NCBI GenBank assembly: GCA_023653785.1
Contig: JAMKCH010001673.1
Span: forward strand, 1-64,000
Reading direction: 5' to 3'
DNA from: Ophioderma brevispina
Lineage: Eukaryota > Echinodermata > Ophiuroidea > Amphilepidida > Ophiodermatidae
DNA: 64,000 nucleotides
The notes beneath the pieces were generated by a model. That model ran no database searches and was not told the DNA's origin. It was given only the letters and a program-made list of their open reading frames with translations. Positions 44,515 through 54,259 of this stretch are shown in pieces. Numbering within the stretch: the stretch's first letter is position 1; each line of letters begins with the position of its first letter. A program made the position numbers and the translations under genes.

Positions 44515-44850
44515 GCCGGGTGGAATGTACCGGGGGTGAATGGGGGGTTGGGGTGGGTGGGTAGGTGGGTGAGTGGGTAGGTGGGTGAGTTCCTTGGGAG
44601 TGATGGCTGTGTGGGTGAGTGGGTTGGTGGTGAGTGAGTGAGTGAGTGAGTGAGTGAGTGTGCGAGCGAGCGAGCGAGCGGGCGAGCGAGCGGGCGCGCG
44701 AGCGGGCGCGCTAGTTCTTTCGTTCTTAAAAGCGTGATCTGGTCTGCTTTCTTTTTCTCTGTCACTATCGATGTAATGATAACTTGGGTGAGTGAGTGTA
44801 CGTGAGTGAGTTAGTGATTTGTGAGAGTGAGCGTGGGTGAAAGTGGAAAG
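44515..44850. repeat. GAGT / GCGAGCGG microsatellite, longest allele
   Basis: GGTGGGTAGGTGGG units, (GAGT)n, GCGAGCGAGCGGGCG core, an interrupting unique stretch (about 44712-44785), then (GAGT)n again. Minus frames are L/A/R/T/H low-complexity translations. Confidence 0.88.
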
Positions 44851-45304
44851 CACGTGGTAGTACTGATGTGCAATGATCTTTACAATCAGGCTGGTGCATG
44901 TTTTTATGTTATAATTTATAGTTTTAACATTGTAACATGATATATTTTTTGTCTTCTTCTGTCATAAGGACACCATTGGAATTAAGTTTTTGTTTATTAC
45001 AGGCTTTTTTGGGTTTTATCCTTAGTACGCAATTTCGGTTGTATATCAATCCTCCTTTCCCTTTTTTGTCCGATAATTGTGATTGTAATGTTTACAATGA
45101 TTATAGGTATATATTTTGCTTTTAATGTCATGTGTGCAATATATGTGTGTATCTTTTGGAGAGTACTGAAAAAATGAGATGAAATGAAAAGTTATAACTA
45201 TTATACCATGGTGTCTTCAACATCCATTCAGACCATCCATTTATTTGGTATTGAATCCCTCCATGCAATTTGCAGTATTCACATGGATTTGTCAGACACA
45301 CTTA

Positions 45305-46265
45305 TACTCGATTCGCGATGATATAGAGCTTTGCGGAAAAGCTTTGGGTCATATCCATAGTGAAATAGGGAAGAAGCCATTTTAATCTATTACAAGAAGG
45401 GCGCTTCACTACATAACCATAGAAAGTGACTTGAAAGGAAAGGGCCAAGTACAAACTTATTTGTTTATGTAGATATCTGATGGAATTTGGACAAGTTTTA
45501 ATACAAACCGATTCTAAATCATTCACCAGCACCTTCACTACAAAAACGGTGGTGTTAGGAATTAAACGCTTATCTGTAGTCCTGCGAAAAAAGCCATCTT
45601 TTAATGTTTGAGTTGAAAGTGTTTAAGAATATGGCATTATAGAATAAGGAATTAAAAAATGATAATTAAGCAAAACAGAGGGAAATGGATAATAATTAAA
45701 TTCCTACTGAACACTATACACGGTATGTATAATGTTTGGTCCTTGTTCATAAATGTACACTGGACAAAGTAATCCCCCAAATTCTTTAGACTAAAGTTAA
45801 TTTAGGCGACGTAAATTACACGATTGTTGTTTGAGTTTTTTGGTGTTCAGGGCAAGGTTTTCTTTTCCAAAATAATTCAATCCGACCTGATTAAACTATT
45901 GAACTAAGGTGGACCTCATTAGTATATTGATATGTTTACTTAGTGTTATTAGTTTAGGTACGTATGAAAGTAATGATGAGGCCCAAATCACCGTGTGGAC
46001 AGCGCAAAATCATTGTTACCATATTCAGATCATAGCGCACCGGACTTATACAGGTAGTATTCACATTTTAGCGTACGTACTTTACCATGTGACCCTCTAT
46101 GTTTTGGACCATTGCACGTGGGTCTTGACGTTTTAGTGAGCGTTACAGTTCTTAAGAATACACGGACAAGAAGTGCTGCAAAGATTTATTTGTTGTACGC
46201 CTCTCGCAAAAAGCTCTCTCCCGTAAAAAAGTACTGGTTGTCCCTATATCAGCGCGAATCGAGTA
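45305..46265. mobile_element. Nested TIR element (TACTCGATTCGCG ends)
   Basis: Ends carry TACTCGATTCGCG and CGCGAATCGAGTA; the inverted repeat extends to about 24 bp with one mismatch (through GATATA on the left and TATATC on the right). TA stands outside both ends (45303-45304 and 46266-46267). Copies at 23400 and 24990-25005 run through the site (CACACTGAAGATAAAAC) without it. The 961-bp interior shows no transposase frame. Confidence 0.87.
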
Positions 46266-46694
46266 TAAGATAAAACATTTAAGCTTGGCCAAGTCGCTAA
46301 CTTATACTATTCTCAATATGATTAGAGGAAAATACTGCACAGACGATAAAAGACTATGGATAAAACAAAAGTACAAATATTTTAGAATTCATTTTTTAAA
46401 AAAAAAAAGACAGGATTAGTACCAGGAGATTTTTGTAGTAAAAAGACATTTTATTCAACTTTTCAAGGTGAACCTGCTTCAACGATAACACAAACTTGGA
46501 ATGGGATAATTTGACAGCGGGTTATATAATAGTCTTTGTTTTCAAAACTAGTGAACCATATCAGACAAAAATTGGACAGGATGTACGAAACAAGTTCATC
46601 ATTCAGAATATGTTATACAATTTGAATAATTCTCAGTAATTTTGAAATTATAGCACCAACTGCGAGGATTGCATTTATTTTGGGACACTCTGTA

Positions 46695-47115
46695 GTTTAA
46701 AAATGGTAGTTTAAAAAAGGGCATTTCTATAGTCCCCCTTTGCCAACTAAAGTTGGCGGGGGACCAAAAATGGTAAATTTCCACGCATTCATAAATTTTC
46801 ATCAACCCCATCCCCTCCAATGTCAAAAGGAAATTTACGCCACTGATATTAGGGTTTTGATAGATTTTAAAGTGACAGGAGATTTTTTAGGATATGAATT
46901 TCAAATTTCACTGGATCGGTTGTAGACCACCACCTGAGAACGTTTGTTAGGTTTATTGGACAAACAGGTGCAAAAGAAAACCGCAAACCTTGTTTTGAAC
47001 TTGCCTGCTATCGTAATCGTTCCCCATAGAAACCATGCTTTGACTTTCTGTCGTGCACGACAGAAATTACTAAATCATCATCTTATTACATAAAGACGGC
47101 GTATTCGGCTTATTA
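46695..47115. repeat. Host-unit end hairpin fused to downstream segment
   Basis: After the TIR element a GTTTAAAAA repeat precedes GGCATTTCTATAGTCCCCC, the GCCAACTAAAGTTGGC hairpin (46741-46756), GGACCAAAAATGGTAAATTTCC and the segment ending GCGTATTCGGCTTATT. It then stops at a poly(A) run. Confidence 0.78.
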
Positions 47116-47135
47116 AAAAAAAAAAAAAAAAAAAG
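47116..47135. repeat. Poly(A) junction
   Basis: About twenty A residues end the truncated host-unit segment, where the full sequence continues CTATTCACTTCAGG (47752-47765). Unrelated GTTTACAAGGG follows. Confidence 0.8.
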
Positions 47136-48515
47136 TTTACAAGGGTTATAACAATATATCCTATTTTTGACCAAATTTGACCTTTGACCTATGTCACATG
47201 ACCCACTTTACATCCCAGCCAACGCCTACTTGAGATGCATCTATGTTGCGAAGATGGACACCCACACTTGCTTAGATCCAGAGATATTGCGTGGGACGCA
47301 CACACGCACACACACACACACACGCACGTGTACACACACACGGACGCAGGGCATTTCTATAGTCCCCCTTTGCCAACTAAAGTTGGCGGGGGACCAAAAA
47401 TGGTAAATTTCCGCGCATTCATAAATTTTCATCAACCCCATCCCCTCCAATGTCAAAAGGAAATTTACGCCACTGATATTAGGGTTTTGATAGATTTTAT
47501 CTTAAAGTGACAGGAGGAGATTTTTTAGGATATGAATTTCTCTCAAATTTCACTGGATCGGTTGTAGACCACCACCTGAGAACGTTTGGAAGGTTTATTG
47601 GACAAACAGGTGCAAAAGAAAACCGCAAACCTTGTTTTGAACTTGCCTGCTATCGCAATCGTTCCCCATAGAAACCATGCTTTGACTTTCTGTCGTGCAT
47701 GACAGAAACTACTAAATCATCATCTTATTACATAAAGACGGTGTATTCGGCTATTCACTTCAGGTGTGATCTAATACATTGGTAAGCATTCCAAATATGT
47801 AAAAAACCTAGATTCGAGAAAAATTATTCACTTACAAGTTACAGGGGTATTTACTACAACCAATTCCAATACAACAGTGCAAAAAATGGATTTTGATGAA
47901 AAATCTTGAAGAAATCGCCGAAAGTGGCTTTAAGAATGGCATATATGGGAGATCACTAGCCATATCTGTATGAATTAAAGGTGGAACACAGAATCTATAT
48001 ACATCAATCAAGTTCCGTATTTGACCCAAAGAATGATTTAAAACCAGTTTCAACAAAATCGGCGGGACCATAATTCTGTAGGCCTAAATGATGACCTTGA
48101 ACTGTCTTGAGTACACTGTACTAATACTTAAATACCTTTATATTTTTAGCCCTGGATAAACTATTTTATAAAACGCCCAAGAACACATTTTATAAAATGA
48201 CACCCGTCAAATTCTTCATGAAATTCTGTATTGGAAAGGGAAAAACCTTCAGATGAATGTCAATTGTATATAAAAAATATTGGGCTAGAACCAATACATT
48301 TTGGGGCGTACACATCCATAGTATGATATGTTTTGGATACAGTATTTTCAATCCCCTGCCCTCGCCTTTTCCCTGAGGAGCAATACAACTTTTTTGTCAG
48401 CACACTGACCAAGGAGGATTCGGGCCCTGCACTGCGCCAAACATGTCCCCTTTGCCACGCTTGAAGTGCGATAGCGTGATAGCAGCCCTTCCCCTATAAT
48501 CACATTTTGTCCCTT
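47136..48515. repeat. Host unit without TCTAGA/TIR module and without LINE
   Basis: Runs from TTTTGACCAAATTTGACC through GAGATGCATC, a CA/CG microsatellite (47300-47345), the hairpin at 47370-47385, GGACCAAAAATGGTAAATTTCC at 47391-47412, and on to CACATTTTGTCCCTT. It is the reference empty site for both the AAAAAT-flanked module and the LINE. Confidence 0.85.
47178..47190 (-). promoter_or_regulatory. DR1-type AGGTCA repeat
   Basis: TGACCTTTGACCT is, on the minus strand, AGGTCA-A-AGGTCA, a perfect direct repeat with one-base spacing, the shape bound by HNF4/PPAR/RXR-type nuclear receptors in animals. It lies in repetitive DNA; binding is unproven. Confidence 0.4.
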
Positions 48516-48529
48516 CACCTAACGCGGCC

Positions 48530-48870
48530 CAGATGCATTGAGAGGCCAAACGAAAACTGGGTACCGACGAAAATGTTTCTCGTTGCATCTCTGCCGTCAA
48601 CAACTAACTATTTTGGTCGCAGCAAATGACCTCGCATTGCACCTCATTGCATCTGGGACGGTCCTTCCCGTAAATGACGCGATTTTCCTCATTGCATCTG
48701 GGACGTCGTTTCGGAAAATGACTCGAATGTCCTCGTGCACATCTGGGACGTCTTTTGGAAAATGACGCTATGTTCCTCGTGCATCTGGGACTCTTTTTTG
48801 GAAAATGACGCGATTTCCTCGTTTCATGCTTGGACGAAGAAGTCGTTCTGGTAAAATGAAACAAACGATA
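48530..48870. repeat. ~45-bp tandem repeat
   Basis: Units of TCCTCGTTGCATCTGGGACG followed by TCTTTTGGAAAATGACGCGA recur four to five times, anchored near 48649, 48695, 48740, 48782 and, changed, 48825. The minus frame with repeated RPRC and RRPRC words is the repeat translation. The style resembles rDNA spacer sub-repeats. Confidence 0.85.
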
Positions 48871-48949
48871 GCAATTCAGATTCATACAAAACTACTTTTA
48901 CAAGAACCCACCAATTTGCTCCTTTTTCAGAAAAAAAAATAAACGTTTT

Positions 48950-49245
48950 ACTTGCCGTGGCCTGCTTTTTACTTGCCGTTGACTTAAAAAATTACAAGTC
49001 CAACTTCCGTGGCCCTTTTGCCACGTCGTTGTAGATAACAAGCTAACAAACCAGCGTCCAAAAATTGAGGCAATTCGTTGCCAAGTCCTTACGGCCTATG
49101 CATAGAACGTATTTAGCAAAGAATTAACCCTCAATTTTTGGCCGGTTTGTTAGCTTTTTTTATCACACAACGTACTTGTAATTTTTTTAAAAGTCATGTG
49201 GCAGGGCCACGACAAGTCAAAACGTTTATTTCATTTTTTACAACC
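48950..49245. repeat. Imperfect inverted repeat, ~130-bp arms
   Basis: Left arm words AACGTTTTACTTGCCGTGG, ATTACAAGT, AGCTAACAAACC and AAAAATTGAGG reappear inverted as CCTCAATTTTT, GGTTTGTTAGC, ACTTGTAATT and CCACGACAAGTCAAAACGTT. The centre lies near 49110. Confidence 0.75.
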
Positions 49246-49309
49246 ATGGGAGAAACTCCTCGTTACTCCTCCTGAGGATAAACAAACCCCAGGAAATACC
49301 GCCTTACAC

Positions 49310-49465
49310 CGATTAAAAAACTAAGCCCTACGGGCATAAAGACCAGTCTTTGCAATAAGACTGCTAAATCCCTGCAGGCCATCAAGACGCTGACCCTACA
49401 CTACCGACTAAAACTAAGCCCTGCGGGCCATAAGACCCAGGTCTTTGCAGAAAGACCCGTAAACT
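49310..49465. repeat. ~92-bp direct repeat
   Basis: AAACTAAGCCCTACGGGC..AAAGACC.GTCTTTGCA at 49317 recurs at 49409 with small changes (AAACTAAGCCCTGCGGGCC). Confidence 0.75.
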
Positions 49466-49779
49466 CCCCCGGCATAAAAGACCCGCGTCGACTTTTTAAA
49501 AGCTCAAAACACTTATGTGTTGGGTTGATGTGGTATATCCTCGCCCAACAAATCAGGCGGATCTCGTTTCAAACGGTTAGCTAGTGAGTAGCTAGTTAGT
49601 AATAAAATCGTGCGATCAAACCGGTAGCATCCTCATTTCCAACCGTTATGTCTACAACCAAACCTTGGCGTTTCATGGGGCACCGCGGTCAATGCAACAG
49701 AAGCCCAATGGATACTATGTCACTAGGAGAATCACTGCATTAGTACCACCATTACTTCTACAGGGATTGCAGAGGACAA

Positions 49780-50135
49780 GAAATGAGGTCATAGCTCAGA
49801 CCCCTCCAGCATTTCGCCCTGATCAGAACACAATCGGTCAATCACGGTCGCCCGGAATCATCCGGTGCCCCGAATGACGGCGCAGCATGGTGGATCTGAG
49901 CTTAGCAAAGTGGGTTCCGAGGATTCCTCTTGCTCTGGTGCTTCAAAGTGAGTTATAGGTGGTGTCCTGCTTTCATAGCTCAAACCCTCAAGCATATTCG
50001 CCCTGATCAGAACACAATCGGTCAATAACGGTCGCCCGGAATCATCCGGTGCCCCGAACGACGGCGCAGCCTGGTGGATCTGAGCTTAGCAAAGTGGGTT
50101 CCGAGGATCCCTTTTGCTCTGGTGTTTCAAAGCGA
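49780..50135. repeat. ~186-bp tandem duplication next to rDNA fragment
   Basis: CGCCCTGATCAGAACACAAT, GGTCGCCCGGAATCATCC, GGTGGATCTGAGCTTAGC and AAAGTGGGTTCCGAGGAT occur twice about 186 bp apart, ~93% alike. The GC-rich character resembles rRNA or its spacers, but I could not place it in a known rRNA domain. Confidence 0.8.
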
Positions 50136-50439
50136 GTCCTGCTTTCATCTGCATCTACGAGCAAACTGCAAAGGGGTAGTCGTAGGAAGTTTTCTTTAGC
50201 CTGCAACTAAGGTACTCATTCCTACTTTCGCCCATAACTACCCGTAGATCAGATGTTAGTTTGAAAACCGTTAGTGGGTTAGCCCCAGTTCCCATCTAAC
50301 TGGCAAGAGGCGATCACCGGCGTTACAGCTATGCCTCATTTCCCGGTCCCCTGCAACTGGTCCCCTGCAATTCTTGTTTTGCAACAGTACTTTCATTGCA
50401 ACGAGGTTAGTATTTAGTCATGGTTACATCTTCACGCCG

Positions 50440-50462
50440 GCTTCCGTCAATTCCTTGTTTCA
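50440..50462 (-). rRNA. 18S-like motif (possible fragment)
   Basis: Minus strand reads CTGAAACAAGGAATTGACGG, close to the universal small-subunit motif GAAACTTAAAGGAATTGACGG but lacking five bases. The surrounding sequence does not continue as 18S, so this is either a tiny translocated piece or coincidence. Confidence 0.3.
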
Positions 50463-50504
50463 GAGGAGCATTGGCTTGTGCTTTGTATTTAGCCTTAGAT
50501 GGAT

Positions 50505-50732
50505 TTTTACCACCCATATTAGGGCTGCATTCATCACAACCCGACTCTCGAAAGCCTAAGACTAGCCAGCAACGAGCGTCCGCAGGGACCTGAACGTGCC
50601 ATACAGCACAAGGTCCTCACTCAACAGGTAACCGCACGTCACCGGTAAGTCACAGCTTCCTTACGCTACATTTCCCTCACGCTGCTTGCACGTGGGGATT
50701 CAGCGCTGGGCTTTTCCCGCTTCACTCGCCGC

Positions 50733-50771
<39 letters not shown>

Positions 50772-50815
50772 AATTCAGCGGGTGATCTTGCTCGATCTGA
50801 GGTCGAGTCATAAAG
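50505..50815 (-). rRNA. 28S rRNA 5' fragment, rearranged
   Basis: From 50815 downward the minus strand reads GACCTCAGATCGAGCAAG, CACCCGCTGAATTTAAGC, GGAGGAAAAGAAACTAACC, GGCGAGTGAAGCGGGAAAAG, then a divergent D1 segment, GAGTCGGGTTGTGATGAATG, GGGTGGTAAAAATCCATC and TAAGGCTAAATAC. This is the start of large-subunit rRNA through the first variable domain. Twelve conserved bases between TTTAAGC and GGAGGAAAAG are missing, a deletion bounded by the repeated word GCTTA. Homology stops after AAATAC. No 5.8S is seen within ~2 kb upstream, so I regard it as an rDNA-derived fragment. Confidence 0.8.
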
Positions 50816-51150
50816 ACATTGAGAATGTTAGGTGTCGGTTCCTCTTGCAGAGAACAGGCCGCGCCGGCACACGCCAGGAGCGCTTTTCAAGCCTGAGCGC
50901 CTCGGAACCATTCGGGCGGCACCTTACCGTCACCCCCGTCCCAGAGCTTTCCAGATGGTCCGTAGGGATTTACCGGTCAGAACGCTGGCGCAATTTTCGC
51001 TGGTTCTGCCTCACCCGGACCGTCCAGCCGCGCCTCTCGGCACGGAACACAGACAGGTTGTGGAGGAGGTGCCCCTTTCTATGGACTCCTTTAAGGCTCG
51101 CATCTAGTGTCCTTACATATATATAGAACCTTAGCCAAGCCTGACTATCA
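50816..51150. other. GC-rich rDNA-flanking sequence (ITS2- or IGS-like)
   Basis: Lies where ITS2 would be on the minus strand relative to the 28S fragment. It is GC-rich and open in overlapping plus frames of 91 and 114 residues without recognisable domains. I cannot tell ITS2 from other spacer. Confidence 0.45.
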
Positions 51151-51870
51151 GAGGAGTAACCCCTCTTATATATATACTTTCTGGTTCCGAGCCAGGCCCC
51201 CAGCCACTACAGGCCGGCTTTTCTGACCTCTGCGCATGTTACATTTTTGTACACAACCAATGTAACAAAAATATTTTTTTCCTTATGTTTAAAAAAATCC
51301 AGATTTTGCATACAGCACCAGTCCAATTGTTGAGCTTCTCCAGTGGAGAGCTGCTCCCGGTAAAATCACCCACTAGTGGGAAAACACCGGGTCTGCTGCC
51401 TAACAAAATGTTGGCGCAAAGTGCACTACCATATCAGCCGCCAAATACTGGCAAGGGCTGAGCCGGCCCTGGATCAAACCAGAACCACTTACCGCTAAAG
51501 ACCAAGGAAGCGGTCTGCTCTGGAGTCACTTTTTCACCCAACAGTGTACCTATTGGATCTAGGGCGAAGAGCAAGGAACCGGGTCATGTTCCCGTCTTAC
51601 CGTAATTCGCTCTCGTGAATCGGTCACATCAGACATACCATCCCTCTTATATATATACGTTCTGGTCCCGAGCCAGGCCCCAGCCGCAACCGAAAGCGTC
51701 CCTAGATCAAAATCCAGATTTCGCATACGGCACCCGTCCATTTTTAGCTCTCTCCAGCGGAGAGCCGCTCTCGGTAAAATCCACTACTAGTGGGAAAAAG
51801 CCCCGTCTGCCGCCTACAAAAATGTTGGCGCAAAACACACTAGCCGCTCAGACCAAAAACCAAGCCCCGG
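51150..51870. repeat. ~490-bp diverged direct repeat near rDNA
   Basis: CCTCTTATATATATAC.TTCTGGT, GAGCCAGGCCC, CAGATTT.GCATAC, GGAGAGC.GCTC, ACTAGTGGGAAAA and AATGTTGGCGCAAA appear in the same order at about 51165-51425 and 51640-51835. Divergence is moderate, with ACGTTCTGGTCCC appearing again near 51908. The pattern fits spacer sub-repeats. Confidence 0.8.
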
Positions 51871-52149
51871 GCCGGTCCGGGCTGGGGAGACATACTCCCC
51901 TATAGTATACGTTCTGGTCCCCGGCAGTTTGGTGCCCAAATGGCACCTTCGTTTCTACCGCGTCATAACTGAACCACATACGACCGGTGTGGGTCTGCGA
52001 TCAGAGAAACCGGTACGGGACGGGCACTTTCTTATGCAAGCAAGCGGTAGGGGCCCTCAATGCCCTCTCCTAGGGGCATTTGCGGAGAACCGACACATGG
52101 CCGACATTGGTCGCAAGCCACGGGCAATGTCCCTGCCGACAGTAGTGAA

Positions 52150-52860
52150 GACTACCGCAAGGAGGCTGCCAGTTGGCGGTGTACAAAAGTAGGGCCCGGC
52201 TGGGCCATGCGAACTTTTCACCTGGCCGGGCATGGCATGCGAACTTAACGTGACTGGGCCACGGCGCGAAACACTGCACAAGTAGGCCACGGCCCAGCAG
52301 CGCCCAGCGAAAACTTTCACGTGGCCCCGGGCCACGGCAGCAAAACTATGAAAAAGAAAAAAAAACGCTGCCCAAAACCCGTCTCTAGTCTAGCTAAAAA
52401 ATGCAAATCAAGATGCCAAAATTGAGGGGAAAAAGATCGATGAATGTTTCACCTGAATCTTGCCTTTCTTCATGTCAAGACATACGTCTTATGAAAATGC
52501 ATGTCTTATATGTTAAAAAGGAAAATGCGGCTCTAAAACATTATTAATCTTTTACCCTCAAATTTTGCTATCGAGTTTGCATTCTTAACATTGCCGGGCC
52601 ACGGCAGGTGAAAGTATAAACAAGGCCGATAGAGAACAAGACACATGCCCTATCACTGAAAAGGCAAAAATGCGACTAAACAATTCAGGAATCTTTCCCC
52701 TCAATTTTTGGCATCTTTTTGCATTCTCTAACGTAGGCGGGCCCCGGCAGTGGAAAGTATAGACAAGGCCTATAGCGAACAAACATATGCCCTAACATAG
52801 AACTAGGCAAATCGCTACTAAAAAATTCATGAATCGTTTCCCCATATTTTGGTTTAAAAC
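52150..52860. repeat. GGCCACGGC-containing tandem spacer repeats
   Basis: GGGCCATGCGAACTTTTCAC- and GGGCATGGCATGCGAACTT-like words repeat at 52205-52260, GGCCACGGC-type words at 52255-52340, then ~150-160-bp units (CCTCAAATTTT / TTTGCATTCT / GGGCCACGGCAGGTGAAAG / AACAAG.C.TATGCCCTA) at about 52555 and 52695. Related words (GCCACG, CTCAATTTTTGGC) occur left of the 28S fragment at 48950-49240, so one spacer family flanks it on both sides. Confidence 0.75.
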
Positions 52861-52959
52861 GGCAGTATAGTGAATGATACGTATGTCCTGATCCGGAAAA
52901 AGGTGTCATTGATGTAAAAAGTTCACAAAAAGTATTGCAAAACATTGAGGGGTATGGTT

Positions 52960-53580
52960 TCATTTGTTTAATGGTTCGAGTGCTTGCATTGCTTTGCTTT
53001 ACTTACTTTGTTTCTTTAGTAAATTTGTAGTGTGGTTTACTGAGCATGAGAAAAATTCTAAAAACAAAGTTCGGAAAAAGGATCATGAAAAGGCACATTG
53101 TTTCATGCAGTGCCTATGGCACATGAAAATACAACATTAAGAACCGTTTTAACATTTTTCTTACTTTTATCTGTATAGTTTACGGATCATGTGGTCACTT
53201 TTAACCACAATCTTAGTGTCTTTGACGGGGAATGGATTGTTCACTATAGGGTTTTTTTTTTGTGGTGTGTTTTTTTTTAACAAGAATAAAGGTTGAAAAA
53301 GGTTATGTCCCAAATCTCAGGGTGTAGTTTCTTTGTTACTCTGAGTTTCGTTTACTTGCATTGCTTTACCTTCTTGTTTCTTGAGTGAATTTGTGCTTGT
53401 GGCTTCCTGATCATGAGAAAAGTCCTAAACAAACAAGAAGTCAAAAAAGGATCAGCTAAGCCACATTGTTTCGTGCAGTACCAAAGTGCATAAGAAAACC
53501 AAACACGAAACTTAGAAATTTTTTCCTAAATGTCGCTATCCGTTTACGGATAATATGGTTCACTTATAATTTTTATTACT
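52960..53580. repeat. ~365-bp tandem direct repeat
   Basis: GCTTGCATTGCTTTGC..TTACTT, GTTTCTT.AGT.AATTTGT, GA.CATGAGAAAA, AAAGGATCA, GGCACATTGTTTC.TGCAGT and GTTTACGGAT occur at about 52975-53190 and again at 53345-53560. Moderately diverged; noncoding. Confidence 0.8.
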
Positions 53581-53639
53581 TTTGTTTAGTTTGGATGAAC
53601 TACAAACATTTCTTAAATATGCGCCAATATCAAGGTTTG

Positions 53640-53725
53640 GTGCTACCTCAGCCCAATCTGTGTTGTTCATCACAATTACCACCCGGTAGCCATCACAACC
53701 CCGGTAGCCATCACAAACCGTGCTA
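53640..53725. repeat. Short CCGGTAGCCATCACAA tandem units
   Basis: CACCCGGTAGCCATCACAAC is followed directly by CCCGGTAGCCATCACAAAC. Confidence 0.85.
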
Positions 53726-54259
53726 GAAAACCTGCCCGTCAAGCCTGGAGAACCGTTCTCATGGAGGTTTTCTTGGTCGCAAAGGGGAGATACTGAAAGT
53801 CCAAATCTAATCTTTTTGATGAGTAAAGTTGAGTAATTTTGCGGCTATTTTGAAATGCAAAATACAATTGAACTAAAATTGGAAGCAGGGGTTCGAAAGT
53901 AACAATAAAAAGAGCAACTAGAATGAGGAACAGGGTTCGCAGTCCCTCTAAAGAAACAACGGAATGAAATGACCTCTGAAAATAAAGGTTGAAGTACGTG
54001 GCGATTAGAATCACACATCTTCTAAAAACTCTAGGTCAATTTTGTCTCTCATGTTGGTGATGATACCTATGTCAAAGAAAAACAAACCAAATCAATAAAC
54101 AGAAAAGAAAAATATGCTTATTTTTTTGTTTGTGTTAGGTATTAGGTCGCCGATCTTAGAGAAATTTTATATGTTGAGGATTTAACAAGGCGGTCCGAAC
54201 CCACACAAGGTACACCGCCCAGTGCGTCGCTAAAGAAAAGAAGCAACAAATTTAATATC
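53726..54259. other. Spacer, nothing recognised
   Basis: A minus frame of 91 residues (54014-53739) is rich in hydrophobic residues but has no recognised domain. No repeat boundary is visible. Confidence 0.45.

Larger units (their letters stand above)
43318..46692. mobile_element. Long-TIR DNA element, copy D
   Basis: Left end CACAGGTGTCCCAGAAT (altered) and right end GGGACACTCTG followed by TA (46693-46694). It retains the internal segments missing in A and B, carries the GAGT microsatellite, and is interrupted by a smaller TA-flanked element at 45305-46265. The left third has many indels; from about 44940 it is clean. Confidence 0.82.

Noticed and set aside
48604..48885. Cys/Arg-rich 93-codon frame resembling a small cysteine-rich peptide
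   Set aside because: Encoded by the ~45-bp tandem repeat; the cysteines are the repeat's period and there is no signal peptide.
50782..51126. 114-codon plus frame in the rDNA region
   Set aside because: Antisense to the rRNA fragment and GC-rich spacer; overlapping frames are also open.
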